This document shows positions 6,969 to 15,905 of a DNA stretch of 48,327 bases, in pieces. The notes beneath the pieces are model-generated. The model saw only the letters and a list, made by a program, of their open reading frames with translations, made no database searches and was not told the DNA's origin. The position numbers and the translations under genes were made by a program. The stretch is from a virus, in IMG/VR virus record IMGVR_UViG_3300046736_000183, positions 1 through 48,327 of that record. One strand, 5' to 3'. The stretch's first letter is position 1, and each line of letters opens with the position of its first letter.

Positions 6969-8303
6969 ATGTCCTCCTTTCTCAGAGATTATGAAGTCTT
7001 TAGTGGAGGCAACAAAGCCTCGCCATTATTCCACATGTGGTCAGGTATCAGTGCCATAGCCAGCCTGTTATCCCGTCGCGTGTGGGTCCAGCAGGGGTTT
7101 TTCAGCGTCTACCCGAACCTGTACGTGATCTTGGTCGGTGACCCCGCCTGCGGCAAATCGCACGCCATGTCCTATGCCCGGACGCTGATCCGCGAGTTCC
7201 CGGACACGATCATCGCCCCGGACAGCGTGACGAAAGAGGCTCTGACGTTGTTCATGGCCGGCACCGAGACGAGGCCATCACCGTGCATCAAGCGGTTCTC
7301 ATGCAACAGCGGACCACTCGAGGAGTACTGCCAAGTCAGCATCTTCTCGAACGAGTTGGTCACCCTGCTCGGGACTGAACCCATTAGAATGATTGAATTT
7401 TTCACAGATGTCTGGGATCAGAAGGCATTCACCGTAAAAACTAAAAACCAAGGGACGGACATCATCATCGGGCCATGCGTGAATATCCTTGGATGCCTGA
7501 CGCCACAGATCACATCGAACCTCCTAAAATCTCAAGTCATCTCCGGTGGATTCTCCCGTCGCTGCATCTTCGTCTCGAGCCCCATGACCGGGACTGCCGT
7601 CCCACGGCCGAAGTTCACCGACGAGCAAAAGGCCGCCTTCGCCCGACTGAAGGAACGGGGGAAGTTCCTCGGGGAGGTTTGCGGCGAGTTCCAGTGGACA
7701 CCAGAGGCCGAAGAGTGGTTCGACCGGTGGTTCATGGAGAAGGAGGAGGCGATGAAGGCGGTGGTCGATGCCCCGATAAAGCACTACCTCGGGAGCAAGG
7801 ACGGGATGTTGCTGAAGGTGGCCATGGCAGTGGCGTTGTCTGAAGGAGACGAGTTGGTGCTCACTGCGGGGGTCCTTCAAGCCGCCCTGTCGTTCCTCGA
7901 TGTGGTCGAGGAGCACTTGCCAAAAGTCTTCGAGGGCACCGGCCGGAACGAGCTGGCTCCGATCCTCCACCGGATCGCTGACTTCGTCACCAACAGCCTG
8001 CCGCACCCGGTGGCGGTCAAGACTCTGCGCGGTGCATTCTTCTCGGACGCGAACCACGAGGAGATGTCGAGAATATTTCTCCAGCTGCAGGAGACGGGAA
8101 AAGTCCAGTTGTACCGTTCCGGGGGCGAAGAGTATTGCACGACGCCTGAGCAGGTGAAGAAGCTGGCGAAGGAGGCACGGCACGTTGAGCGGGAGGTCGT
8201 GGACGTGACGGCTGGACCTACTCCAGCGGCATCAGTGCCCGCAGCGCCGGCGGTGCCGTCCGCCGTGGACCCTGCAGCTGCGCCCTCGCCTGGGCCACAG
8301 TGA
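6969..8303 (+). CDS. DUF3987-like P-loop ATPase, probable replicative helicase or primase-helicase partner
   Basis: A 444-residue protein with the opening SFLRDYEVFSGGNKASPLFHMW and the Walker A motif GDPACGKS at residues 57-64. Later come VSIFSNELVTLL (probable Walker B/sensor strand), NILGCLTPQ and GGFSRR (arginine-finger-like). This order matches DUF3987-type ATPases found in phage and mobile-element replication modules; no primase domain is present. The C-terminal tail is low-complexity Ala/Pro. The start is the ATG at 6969, after a pyrimidine-rich stretch (CCCCTTTCCC) and 16 bases past the previous stop. The last 86 bases overlap the convergent 1936-aa gene. Confidence 0.72.
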   Translation: MSSFLRDYEVFSGGNKASPLFHMWSGISAIASLLSRRVWVQQGFFSVYPNLYVILVGDPACGKSHAMSYARTLIREFPDTIIAPDSVTKEALTLFMAGTETRPSPCIKRFSCNSGPLEEYCQVSIFSNELVTLLGTEPIRMIEFFTDVWDQKAFTVKTKNQGTDIIIGPCVNILGCLTPQITSNLLKSQVISGGFSRRCIFVSSPMTGTAVPRPKFTDEQKAAFARLKERGKFLGEVCGEFQWTPEAEEWFDRWFMEKEEAMKAVVDAPIKHYLGSKDGMLLKVAMAVALSEGDELVLTAGVLQAALSFLDVVEEHLPKVFEGTGRNELAPILHRIADFVTNSLPHPVAVKTLRGAFFSDANHEEMSRIFLQLQETGKVQLYRSGGEEYCTTPEQVKKLAKEARHVEREVVDVTAGPTPAASVPAAPAVPSAVDPAAAPSPGPQ

Positions 8304-11300
8304 GGAACGGGTTCCTCCTCCGCAACTCATCGATCTGCCGATATGACTCCAGAGCCTTGTGACCGTAGCCCTTGGCGCCAAGAGCCCCCAGCACGTTATC
8401 TCGCAGTTGAGCACGAGCGGCTTCTTCGGTTGGTGCTGAGACACCCATGGCTCGGAGTATTGCTTCGTCAGCGGCTCCCGTCACACGAGTCCCCTCCTTG
8501 CCCGGATCCCGAACAAACACTCGTTTCTCAACCCGCTCCGCAATCTTCATTGCCTCTGCCCGACGGTCAAAGTCCGGACCCCGTTCCAGTTCCCGTGCAT
8601 CAAGGAACTTCAGAGCTTCCCCCACGTCCTTCTCGTCCACGATCTCATCCGCCAACTCACCCATCACCCGTGCATCCTTTGCTACTTGAGCCTCCCGAGC
8701 CCGCTGTTGCATCCCCCAGACCTGCCGAGCCTTGTTCAACTTCACCGGCTGCCACCCAAGGGCATAGCTCAACTTTTCACCGAGACTTGGATCTTTCACA
8801 AGAAGCTCGTTATTGGTGGGATTTCGAAACTGCCAATCGTCGTTCCACAACTCAAGAGTCTTTCGAAGAGGAACCGGAGCGACGGCTTCGAGAGCACTAC
8901 CAACTCGTCCTTGCCCAAGGGCGCCGACCGCCTCGACTCCCTTTTTGGCGTAGGATCCTACGGGGCCGAAGAGATTGGCGAGGTTGAAGCCGTCGTATTC
9001 GTTGAAGCCAAGGACACCGGTGACCCCGAAGCGTTGCGAGATGTCCGGGCCACCCATGACGTGGGAGATCCCGCGCATCGACAAAGTCTTGACCAGTGCG
9101 GCGGTCTCCGGGTTCTCGCCGGCATCTGACAACTTCTCCAGCCATTCCTCGGCATCGAAGCCGGTGGCCTTCTGCAGGATTCTGAATGCGGCTCCGACGC
9201 CCGGCAGGCCCATGACTCCAGCAAGCAGGACCTGAGTGGTGATCATGCTGGCGGCTGCTCGCAGGGCATTGGCCTTCTCGCCCTTTTGCCCTGCCACCCC
9301 TTTCTTCAGGTAGGTGATCATCTGGGTCAGCGTGCCCAGCGAGTAGCCTTGGAGCGACATCATCATGGACGACACCGGCCTGGCATCCCCGACGTTGTAG
9401 ACCCCGGCTGCCCGCGATCCCCTGCCACCCGTGAGCAACCCCTGCTGCACGATCGGCCAGACCTCGCGCATCGCCTGCTGGTGGGTCTTGCCCGTGCTGC
9501 GCAGGAAGTCATAGGCTGAGACCAGGCCCACGCCAGTCGACAGATTGGTCGACTTGTTGTGGATCGTAGTGGCAAGCCGCATGGCCGCCTGGGCAGTGTC
9601 GACGATTGGCTGAGCCGTCTTGGGATCGAGCTTCCCGAGAGTGACAGCACCTTTGCGGAAGAGGTCTGTCGTGGGGGTTTCGGCCGCAAAGTCCTTGTAG
9701 TTTTGGGCATTCAACCAGCCATTAGCTTCGGCTTCCGTGAGCAGTTTCTGGTGATCAGCCGAGAGCTTGCTCAGGTCGAGTTCCCCGGTCTTGAAGTACT
9801 TCCGGCTCATCATCGCCTTGCCGACGATCTGCTTGTAGGCATTGGCCATGAGCCTATTCGCTTGGCCCGGCATCGCGCCCAGGTCCATGAGCTTGGCTGG
9901 CATGGCGACCGCTGGCTGGACCGTTTCCATGGCCATGTTGATCGGGCTGCCCGCCAGCGTCATGATGTACCCGAACTTCGAGATCTTCTGCTGCGATGGC
10001 AGGTCCGGGGTCCCGTAGTTTTGCCAGCCGATAGCAAGCGAGTGCGCCTCGGGCGTGCCCTTGAGGAGTTGATCATTCTCGACCCCGCGGCGCTCTGCTC
10101 TCGCGACCTTCATCGTGTTCTGGCGCCGCTTCGCCTGCGCCCAGTCCCACCGCTGCTTGGTCATGTCGAGGTATTCGCGCCCGGGAGTCCGCTTGGCTTT
10201 GATGTGGCGGGACGAGATGTCCTTCTGAGCCGCGAGGGTCATCAGTTCCGGACGCATGTCCACCGCCCCGAGGATCTCGGTGATCTGTTCCTCAGAGAAT
10301 CCTTTGGATTGGAGCCGCAGACGTCCTTTCTCCTGTATCTCGCCAAGACCCTTTTCGAAGCCGCTAACCCGCTGACCGGGGATCACCTTCAGGCCTTCGT
10401 CAGCGATCCCGACATTGGAGAAGCCGTCACGCTTGAGCGTTTCGATCAACTGGTCCCGGTCCTTCGGGTTGTCCGCCGTCAGGATGTCCGTGACCGCGTC
10501 CTTGCCCGTGCCCTTTGTGAATGTGATCCGGTGGGCACCTAGCCTGCGCTCCGAGGTATGGCCGACGTTCGCCATGTTGTAGGCGGTGCGTTCCTGAGCG
10601 ATCTCGACCACGTCCTTGAACGCATCGACGTAGCGAGTAGCGCGATCGAGGCTGAGCTTGGGTAACTCACCCGGCGAGGTTAGTACAGGCACGGCTTCTG
10701 CCAGCATGGCAGCATAGTCCACCGGCCCAGTCTTTACCTTCTCACCCCAGTCGTGGAAGAAGTTCCACGCTGCCTCGTAGCGGATGTCCGTCCCGGCGAT
10801 CGCGTTCGATGCTGTGTCTGAGGCGGCATAGTCCACGGCTTCGTGATGGCTGAGTTCGATGTCCTTGCGGGTTAGCGCATCCTCCTGCGCCAGCAGTGCC
10901 TTGGCGGAGTTCTGGAGCCTGGGATCGATCTTGTTGAACAGAGCCACGACTTCAGGGGTGCCGTCTCTCAGGTGTTCGTGCGATGTCTTCGTTCGCCTTT
11001 CAGTAGTTTCCGTAGTCCACCGGTGGATGTCGTCCTTGGCCTTCATCGAGACGTCGTCCGCCTTGTTGTAGAACTCGCTGACCGGTGCGTCGTCGCCGAA
11101 CTTGATGGCTGGCCCAAGGATCTTCGCGGACATGATATCGGCGAGGGACTTCTGGCCACGGCTCAGGGCGGCGTCACGGCGCTCAGGGAGGGCAGCGGCA
11201 TGAGTGAAGGCTTTCTTGGCGGCACCCATCTGCGAGAGCGGGCGCAGGAAGTGGGTGATGATGTTGGCGATGCCGCGGCCGAAGCCTGCGGCTGCGCCAC

Positions 11301-14028
11301 CGAGGTTTCTGGCCTGCCCCATGGCATCCTTGTACATGTCTGCTCCGCCCATCCACTTGGCGACGTCAGTGCCAAAGCCATCGAACTCGGAAGTGTCGAA
11401 GACCGTGGAGAACCAGTCCTGGGCAGTGCCAAAGTCTTTCGTGATGTCGAGCACTCCGCCGGGTTCCTGCATCTTGGCAAAGGCTTGGAGGCGCAGGGCA
11501 TCGACCTCGGTTTCGCGGCCGGCGCGCATCACGTCCTTCATCGCCTCTTCGTGCCCAGCGAGCACATCCCACATCTCCTTATTCCCGCGGAAGGCCATCT
11601 TCAAAGTCCTCACGGACTTTGAAGCCCAAGAAGCCGCGTTCACTAGAAAGTCCGACAGCGGCTTCGGCAGGTACTTCACGAGGCCACTGAGGTTGCTGGT
11701 CCTACCCTCGACCATGTGCATGGCGGCAAGGGCATTCATATGCGCCATGACCTCGTCGGGTGACTGAACGGTCTCGGCAGTGCGGAGGATCTCGGCCAGT
11801 TCCGGGGACTTGCGCAGTTCAGCCGGCAATCCCTCGGTCATCCACTTGAGCATCAGGGCCCGGTCCTCGGGCAACGCGCCCGTGACGAACTTCCTCGTCC
11901 GGTCGAGTTGCATACTGACCTTCGGCTCCAGCTGCCCTCGGGCATGCGCGTCCCAGAGCCCGTGGCCAATCAACTCGTGCGCCACCGTGTAGCCAAGGAG
12001 CTTCGAAGGCTTCGGGTCGGCTGACAGCATGACCAGAGGGTGATCGCCAGCGACGAAGAGCCCGTAGGCTTGGCGGCCGCGGGTGGTTAGCTGGGCGAGG
12101 TCCGTACCTGCCAGTTCCTTCACGGCGGTCCACAGCCGGGCGACGGTGGGCAACCGCTGAGCCATCTCCGCCTCGGACATCCCCATCCCGCGCATGGCCT
12201 TGCCGAAGAACGTCCCCGCGTTGGCAATGCGCTCGTCCGGGGTGGCATTGGCACGTTCGAGGGAGAGTTGGTCTAGGCGTGCCTTGGCCTCGGGACTCGG
12301 GTCACTGGCGAGGGTGGCCATTTCCTCTGCGTCTGCCACGGGGTCCCTCATCGCGTGCACAGCTGGCTCAGTACCTAGTACTGGTACAGGGACCTCGGCC
12401 TGGGTCGCCTCCTCCGAGTGCTTCGCCAGCGACAGGTCGTCCCCGACGAACTCCGTGAAGGTCACTCTCCCCCGCTCACCCTTCCCCTGTTCGTTCACCT
12501 TCGTGCGGAGCCTCGCCTTGAACATGTCGAAGCCTTCCGGTTGCCCGGCTTCCAGCCACTCCCGGTACGCCGTGTAGGTTGGGTCTGGAAAGGTTCCGCT
12601 GCCGATTTTCTCCCCGAACCGTGCTGACTCAGCGAGGACGAAGTCGGTCTCGGCTTTGACGGCGGGGTCAGTCTTGGCCAGATCGAGGCGCTGGGCGAAG
12701 GTTGCCATGTCCTGTTCAAGGGAGACGGGGGGAGCCGGTGCGGTGTCTGCGATCAGTGCGGCTCCGCGGTTCACGGCGGCGAGGGTCGCCTCCTCGGGCG
12801 TCGAGCCGTTCTCGATGTCCGCGTCACGTGCCATCTGCAGCGCCCTCTGGACGTCCTCCGGGAGGGTGGCCACAGCCTTAGCCTTGTTGACAGGATCAGG
12901 GTCCCCCGCCAGAGCCGCGACCTCCTCGGGAGGCATGACTGGAGAGGGCGTCTTGACCAGCGGCTCAGGAATGGCCTCTGGCGGGGCCAAGGAGAGCCCG
13001 GGTAGTTCGGGGGTCACCATGGGGCCAGTTGGAGCCATGGATGGCTCTGGCGGCGCACCGGCGAGGTCCTGGACGTATCTGGCGACCTCTGGCAACGGGA
13101 ACCCGAGCCGCTGGTCCGGCTCCGGACCGTAGGCTGGACCCTCAGGTGCCGGTGGCCGCGTCAACCCGATGCCCGCCTCCAGTGGCGACGACGTCCCCAG
13201 CACCGTGCCGCGGTCACCCGTGGTCAGCATCCCGCGCATCCGGTTGGCCTGGCGCACCTGCCCGGGGAACCGTGCCGCGTCGAGTGTGCCGAAGGCAGCT
13301 TGGGCCAGACCTTGTGCAGCCCAGTAGGCTGGATCCGCCAACTCGCTGAAGTGCCTGTCCTTGTCGAAGCCGATGTTCACCGCCTCAATGCCGGTTTGCG
13401 CACCCGTGAGCGCCGCCTGCCCCGCGCCGATGCCCGCCAGCACCTGCCCCGTAGTCGTGGGTGCCGTGGTATGGGCGGCAAGGTTGGCGGCCACTGGCGA
13501 CCCTTCCGCCATCATCGCCCGCAGCGTGGCTGCTTGGGCAGCATCCGCCGGGGTCTTCATCGCCTGGATGGCAGCACCTCCCGCCGTCTCCATGATCTTC
13601 GGCGTGGCGGCAGCGAGCCCGGCTGAGAGCGCAGTCGGCAGGGGTTGCTCAGTGGCTCCCCACGTCTCCAACCCGGTTAGCGCCCCCGTGCCGATGTTCC
13701 GTACAGCCGCAGCCCAGCCACCGCCCGGGATCAGCATCGGGGCCATATTCACCACTGCCCGTGGGATGCCCTCGAAAACTTGCCTGCCTGTGGCACCGAA
13801 GGCTTCTTCGCCCAGTTGCCCTGCCAGTTCCGGGGCGCCAGTGGCTCCGATCATCTGGTTGATGGCAAAATCGGCCTGTGCCAACCAGCCGGGATCAATG
13901 CCCGATTTGTACTCAGCGGGTTGGCCACTAATCTGGGCCATCACCCGCGAGTAGTCCGAGGGACTCAGGCTCTGGAGCCACGGGTTGGCTTGGCTCTGCT
14001 GTTTCCGGATCTCTTGGTAGGTGGCCAT
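8218..14028 (-). CDS. 1936-residue polyvalent internal virion protein with a zinc metallopeptidase motif
   Basis: A single very large protein of the phage polyvalent type, probably packaged in the capsid and ejected with DNA. The N-terminal 400 residues are Ala/Pro-rich (multiple linkers). A zinc-metallopeptidase signature HELIGH sits at residues 684-689. The C-terminal part (from about residue 1500) has long hydrophobic/amphipathic helices (TTQVLLAGVMGLPGVGAAF, FNLANLFGPVG) resembling the LPD38-type ejection proteins. It is the last gene of the minus-strand late block, and its 3' end overlaps the DUF3987-like gene by 86 bases. It is preceded by the A/C leader AAACCAAACGACCT. The protease could process virion proteins or open the cell wall; which is unknown. 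Confidence 0.75.
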   Translation of the reverse strand: MATYQEIRKQQSQANPWLQSLSPSDYSRVMAQISGQPAEYKSGIDPGWLAQADFAINQMIGATGAPELAGQLGEEAFGATGRQVFEGIPRAVVNMAPMLIPGGGWAAAVRNIGTGALTGLETWGATEQPLPTALSAGLAAATPKIMETAGGAAIQAMKTPADAAQAATLRAMMAEGSPVAANLAAHTTAPTTTGQVLAGIGAGQAALTGAQTGIEAVNIGFDKDRHFSELADPAYWAAQGLAQAAFGTLDAARFPGQVRQANRMRGMLTTGDRGTVLGTSSPLEAGIGLTRPPAPEGPAYGPEPDQRLGFPLPEVARYVQDLAGAPPEPSMAPTGPMVTPELPGLSLAPPEAIPEPLVKTPSPVMPPEEVAALAGDPDPVNKAKAVATLPEDVQRALQMARDADIENGSTPEEATLAAVNRGAALIADTAPAPPVSLEQDMATFAQRLDLAKTDPAVKAETDFVLAESARFGEKIGSGTFPDPTYTAYREWLEAGQPEGFDMFKARLRTKVNEQGKGERGRVTFTEFVGDDLSLAKHSEEATQAEVPVPVLGTEPAVHAMRDPVADAEEMATLASDPSPEAKARLDQLSLERANATPDERIANAGTFFGKAMRGMGMSEAEMAQRLPTVARLWTAVKELAGTDLAQLTTRGRQAYGLFVAGDHPLVMLSADPKPSKLLGYTVAHELIGHGLWDAHARGQLEPKVSMQLDRTRKFVTGALPEDRALMLKWMTEGLPAELRKSPELAEILRTAETVQSPDEVMAHMNALAAMHMVEGRTSNLSGLVKYLPKPLSDFLVNAASWASKSVRTLKMAFRGNKEMWDVLAGHEEAMKDVMRAGRETEVDALRLQAFAKMQEPGGVLDITKDFGTAQDWFSTVFDTSEFDGFGTDVAKWMGGADMYKDAMGQARNLGGAAAGFGRGIANIITHFLRPLSQMGAAKKAFTHAAALPERRDAALSRGQKSLADIMSAKILGPAIKFGDDAPVSEFYNKADDVSMKAKDDIHRWTTETTERRTKTSHEHLRDGTPEVVALFNKIDPRLQNSAKALLAQEDALTRKDIELSHHEAVDYAASDTASNAIAGTDIRYEAAWNFFHDWGEKVKTGPVDYAAMLAEAVPVLTSPGELPKLSLDRATRYVDAFKDVVEIAQERTAYNMANVGHTSERRLGAHRITFTKGTGKDAVTDILTADNPKDRDQLIETLKRDGFSNVGIADEGLKVIPGQRVSGFEKGLGEIQEKGRLRLQSKGFSEEQITEILGAVDMRPELMTLAAQKDISSRHIKAKRTPGREYLDMTKQRWDWAQAKRRQNTMKVARAERRGVENDQLLKGTPEAHSLAIGWQNYGTPDLPSQQKISKFGYIMTLAGSPINMAMETVQPAVAMPAKLMDLGAMPGQANRLMANAYKQIVGKAMMSRKYFKTGELDLSKLSADHQKLLTEAEANGWLNAQNYKDFAAETPTTDLFRKGAVTLGKLDPKTAQPIVDTAQAAMRLATTIHNKSTNLSTGVGLVSAYDFLRSTGKTHQQAMREVWPIVQQGLLTGGRGSRAAGVYNVGDARPVSSMMMSLQGYSLGTLTQMITYLKKGVAGQKGEKANALRAAASMITTQVLLAGVMGLPGVGAAFRILQKATGFDAEEWLEKLSDAGENPETAALVKTLSMRGISHVMGGPDISQRFGVTGVLGFNEYDGFNLANLFGPVGSYAKKGVEAVGALGQGRVGSALEAVAPVPLRKTLELWNDDWQFRNPTNNELLVKDPSLGEKLSYALGWQPVKLNKARQVWGMQQRAREAQVAKDARVMGELADEIVDEKDVGEALKFLDARELERGPDFDRRAEAMKIAERVEKRVFVRDPGKEGTRVTGAADEAILRAMGVSAPTEEAARAQLRDNVLGALGAKGYGHKALESYRQIDELRRRNPFLTVAQARAQLQGPRRTAPPALRALMPLE

Positions 14029-14132
14029 AGGTCGTTTGGTTTAGATGCCCGCCGTCAGCTACCAGCACATCCGGTTTTCCCTCCCAAGATTGCCAGTGCA
14101 CCTTCAGGGCAGCCTGGCGACGGGCATAGGAG

Positions 14133-14435
14133 TCAAAGTTGAGTTCTGTAATCGAAGATCCCGGCACCGCGGCCCCCGACCACGGCTTTCGGATCCATGA
14201 TGGGTTGCACGGCCATCCGGTTTTTCTTATCCTCCAGTATTTGCCGTAGTAGCTCAGGCGTCATCCCCGGCTGCTGGCCCAGGATCGAGAGCATTTGCTC
14301 CATATTGGGAGGCGGCTGGCTGATGCCGCTCCCCATCCATGAGTTTGTCCCCGGGGTTGCGCCGGGCGTTGCTGGTGCCGGGCGGATCGACTTCCCGCGG
14401 CGCAGCGCGTCGGACTTGATGATGTCGTTGAACAC
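14133..14435 (-). CDS. Small virion-associated protein, Pro/Gly/Gln-rich
   Basis: A 100-residue protein: basic N terminus (ALRRGKSIRPA), Pro/Gly-rich middle and a short helical part (MTPELLRQILEDKKNRM). Its position between the internal virion genes suggests a virion component. A strong Shine-Dalgarno (AGGAGG) precedes the GTG start at 14435, which decides the start. Its C-terminal end is followed by about 104 bases of leader before the large virion protein. Confidence 0.6.
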   Translation of the reverse strand: MFNDIIKSDALRRGKSIRPAPATPGATPGTNSWMGSGISQPPPNMEQMLSILGQQPGMTPELLRQILEDKKNRMAVQPIMDPKAVVGGRGAGIFDYRTQL

Positions 14436-14448
14436 AGAATGGGTCCTC

Positions 14449-15021
14449 CTAGTAGATGTCCTTGCCGGAGCCTGACAGGTGACGGCGCCCGCGCTGAGCG
14501 TACAGAAGGTACTTCAGCGTTGGGTCCACCCCCTCCATCCCGAGTTGCTGGCCCCCCAGTCCTTTATGCACGCGTTTGCCAGTCATTGCGTCGAGCATGG
14601 CACGGGCATTTGGCTGGAGCCCCTGTTGCCCTCCTGGGGGCACGAACGGTGCCATGCCCGGAGCCACTCGTGCGACGCCTGGTGCGGGCGCTGGTGGCCC
14701 TGCGGCGGGCATTGGCGGACCCATCGGCCCCTGTTGATCTTTCTCTCGCTGGAGTCCCCGTGCTCTCGCCCCCGACATCAGATTGAACATCTGAGCCGTT
14801 GGTCCCTCGCCTTGCCCCATCATCTTGGCAATCGTGGGCGATTCCTCCGGGACGTTCTGGGCCCCGATCCCCGGGGACATCGGCATTGGTGGCCCCATCG
14901 GGTTACTGCCCGCCTGTGGCATCATCCACTGTTGCTGCATCTGGCGTAATCGCTGGATAAGTGCCTGTTGGGCAAATGGCGAGAGCGGGTGTTGTCCGGG
15001 GTTTGTCGATAATGGGCTCAT
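14449..15021 (-). CDS. Met/Gln/Pro-rich virion-associated protein
   Basis: A 190-residue protein: a helical Gln-rich part (FAQQALIQRLRQMQQQWMM), then Met/Pro/Gly-rich linkers (GPPMPMSP, GPMGPPMPAAGPPAPAP), then a more folded C terminus (VDPTLKYLLYAQRGRRH). It shares low-complexity character with its two neighbours. The ATG at 15021 overlaps the previous stop (ATGA). The product is probably an internal or head-tail protein; I do not recognise a family. Confidence 0.6.
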   Translation of the reverse strand: MSPLSTNPGQHPLSPFAQQALIQRLRQMQQQWMMPQAGSNPMGPPMPMSPGIGAQNVPEESPTIAKMMGQGEGPTAQMFNLMSGARARGLQREKDQQGPMGPPMPAAGPPAPAPGVARVAPGMAPFVPPGGQQGLQPNARAMLDAMTGKRVHKGLGGQQLGMEGVDPTLKYLLYAQRGRRHLSGSGKDIY

Positions 15022-15905
15022 TTCACGGTCCTCCTTTGGCGTTCGTATTCGGTGAATCCTCGGTTGTGGCCCATCCAGTTGGCCAACTTGCCGACTGAGT
15101 AGCCGGGTGGCCCGGCCATCCATGTCCAGTTGCTCACGGGCTCAGGCGGCGGAGCCATCGGGATGGCACCTGGGGCTTCGGCACCGGTTCCCGCCGCTGC
15201 ACTGGCGGCAAGGATCGAGAGAACCTTCGGATCGTAGCCCTCCATTTTCGTCACCTCCGGGTTATTCGTAACGTACTCCTGTCCTGCTGCTGGACCCTGC
15301 TGGGCGACAGCCGCGTTGAACGCTGGCACCGTGCCCGCAGGCTGGAGCAAACCACCAGAGGCTTCCCCGAGCATTCCCGGCGCAATCTTCACGCCCGGCA
15401 AACCAGCTGCCGCAGCATTTAGCACAACGTTCAATCGCTCAGCATCAGCCTTTTGCTTCGCGGCCGCATCTTGGGAGGCATAGTGCGCGGCTTGATTCTC
15501 GGCAGCTTGGCGCTGGATGGCAGTTTGTTCCTGCTGTGCTTGCGGACCGTAGAGTGAGGCGGCCAGCTGGGCTTGCAGGTTGGCTGACTGAATCGGGGCG
15601 TTGGTCCGCTGCTGCCCCAAGGTGAACTCCGCTTGCTCCTGGCCCAGCCGTGCCGCCGCGGCTGCCGCCTGTGCCGCTTCATCCTGCGCCGGAATCCGGT
15701 TTACCAGTGCCTGCTGGATGGCGAAGTTGAGCGGATCAAGCTGCTGTGCTCTGGCCTGGGCTGCGGCATGGATCTCCGCCTGTCGCCCCTCTTGCGCCTG
15801 TCCCAAGGCTAATTGCTGGGCCAGGACCTGAAGCTGCAACTGCTCCTGCTGCTGCTTCTGGGGGTCGAACTGCTGCATCAGAGCCAACAGATCCCCGGTT
15901 CCCAT
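15018..15905 (-). CDS. Gln/Ala-rich coiled-coil virion protein
   Basis: A 295-residue protein dominated by Gln/Ala heptads (QQQEQLQLQVLAQQLALGQAQ, AAAAAARLGQEQAEF), typical of extended helical internal virion proteins of podoviruses. The C-terminal 60 residues are more mixed (NWTWMAGPPGYSVGKLANWMG). An AGGAGGGGGAGG run directly precedes the ATG at 15905, so I prefer that start to a 29-residue longer one. It lies in a different frame inside the 3' end of the glycosyltransferase gene. Confidence 0.65.
   Translation of the reverse strand: MGTGDLLALMQQFDPQKQQQEQLQLQVLAQQLALGQAQEGRQAEIHAAAQARAQQLDPLNFAIQQALVNRIPAQDEAAQAAAAAARLGQEQAEFTLGQQRTNAPIQSANLQAQLAASLYGPQAQQEQTAIQRQAAENQAAHYASQDAAAKQKADAERLNVVLNAAAAGLPGVKIAPGMLGEASGGLLQPAGTVPAFNAAVAQQGPAAGQEYVTNNPEVTKMEGYDPKVLSILAASAAAGTGAEAPGAIPMAPPPEPVSNWTWMAGPPGYSVGKLANWMGHNRGFTEYERQRRTVK

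Noticed and set aside
9559-10542. Plus-strand open frame of 327 codons opposite the 1936-aa gene
   Set aside because: Antisense to a conserved-type gene, Leu/Arg/His-rich shadow composition.
13928-14167. Minus-strand frame of 79 codons across the leader of the 1936-aa gene
   Set aside because: It overlaps both the end of the upstream gene and the start of the large gene; its codon bias is mixed and the A/C leader falls inside it. It could be a real small gene, but support is weak.
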